This document shows, piece after piece, positions 63,140 through 64,000 of a DNA stretch of 64,000 bases. Under the pieces are notes generated by a model, which did not search any database, was not told the origin of the DNA, and saw nothing but the letters and a program-made list of their open reading frames with translations. Both the position numbers and the translations under genes were made by a program. Source of the stretch: Kozakia baliensis (GTDB taxonomy: Bacteria > Pseudomonadota > Alphaproteobacteria > Acetobacterales > Acetobacteraceae); assembly GCF_001787335.1 (NCBI RefSeq), contig NZ_CP014674.1, positions 1,833,501 to 1,897,500 on the forward strand, given 5' to 3'. Position 1 is the first letter of the stretch, and each line of letters starts with the position of its first letter.

Positions 63140-64000
<861 letters not shown>

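Overview
The window looks like a chromosome segment of an acetic acid bacterium (Acetobacteraceae, Alphaproteobacteria). This rests on the gene families present: periplasm-oriented sugar and polyol use, an OprB-type porin, several TonB receptors and a MucR regulator. It also rests on an rRNA operon that ends 23S-5S-tRNA-fMet. No species can be named from the sequence alone.

Layout. 1-1.7 kb holds the end of a TonB receptor, a small lipoprotein and a decayed second TonB receptor. 1.7-14.8 kb is a tetritol/ketotetrose catabolic locus of the erythritol (ery) type. It encodes an FGGY kinase, a GlpD-like dehydrogenase, an aldolase-fold protein, a TIM-like isomerase, an RpiB-like isomerase, a ribose-type ABC importer, a dihydroxyacetone-kinase-type kinase and two paralogous DeoR regulators. 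14.9-17 kb has small or unknown envelope and stress genes. 17.1-20.4 kb is a four-gene group: acyl-CoA dehydrogenase, PIG-L deacetylase, methyltransferase and a convergent glycosyltransferase. 21.2-27.8 kb is a second sugar importer with a lactonase and a beta-hydroxyacid dehydrogenase; its binding-protein gene carries a one-base frameshift. 28-38 kb holds an FUSC-type membrane protein, a 3-hydroxyacyl-CoA dehydrogenase, a LysR regulator, an OprB porin, a polyol dehydrogenase, a HAD phosphatase and a phosphohexomutase.

38-59.7 kb is an accessory region with AT-rich gaps and many insertion sequences. It contains a gene fusing a DegT-type aminotransferase to an FAD/NAD(P) oxidoreductase, a TonB receptor, a His/Ser/Gly-rich beta-helix-like protein, MucR and Xre regulators, and a compact molybdoenzyme operon (nitrate-reductase-associated protein, FdhF/YdeP-type oxidoreductase, MobA, FdhD). 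Five transposon copies or remnants (IS701, three IS5-type, IS1182-type) lie here. 59.7-62.8 kb is a LysR-controlled MFS exporter plus alpha/beta hydrolase pair. The window closes with tRNA-fMet, 5S and the 3' part of 23S, all on the minus strand.

How genes work together. Acetic acid bacteria oxidise polyols at the membrane and release ketoses. The first locus seems able to import a C4 polyol or ketose, phosphorylate it by either of two kinases and isomerise it towards erythrose 4-phosphate. The most unusual single gene is the 860-residue aminotransferase-oxidoreductase fusion.
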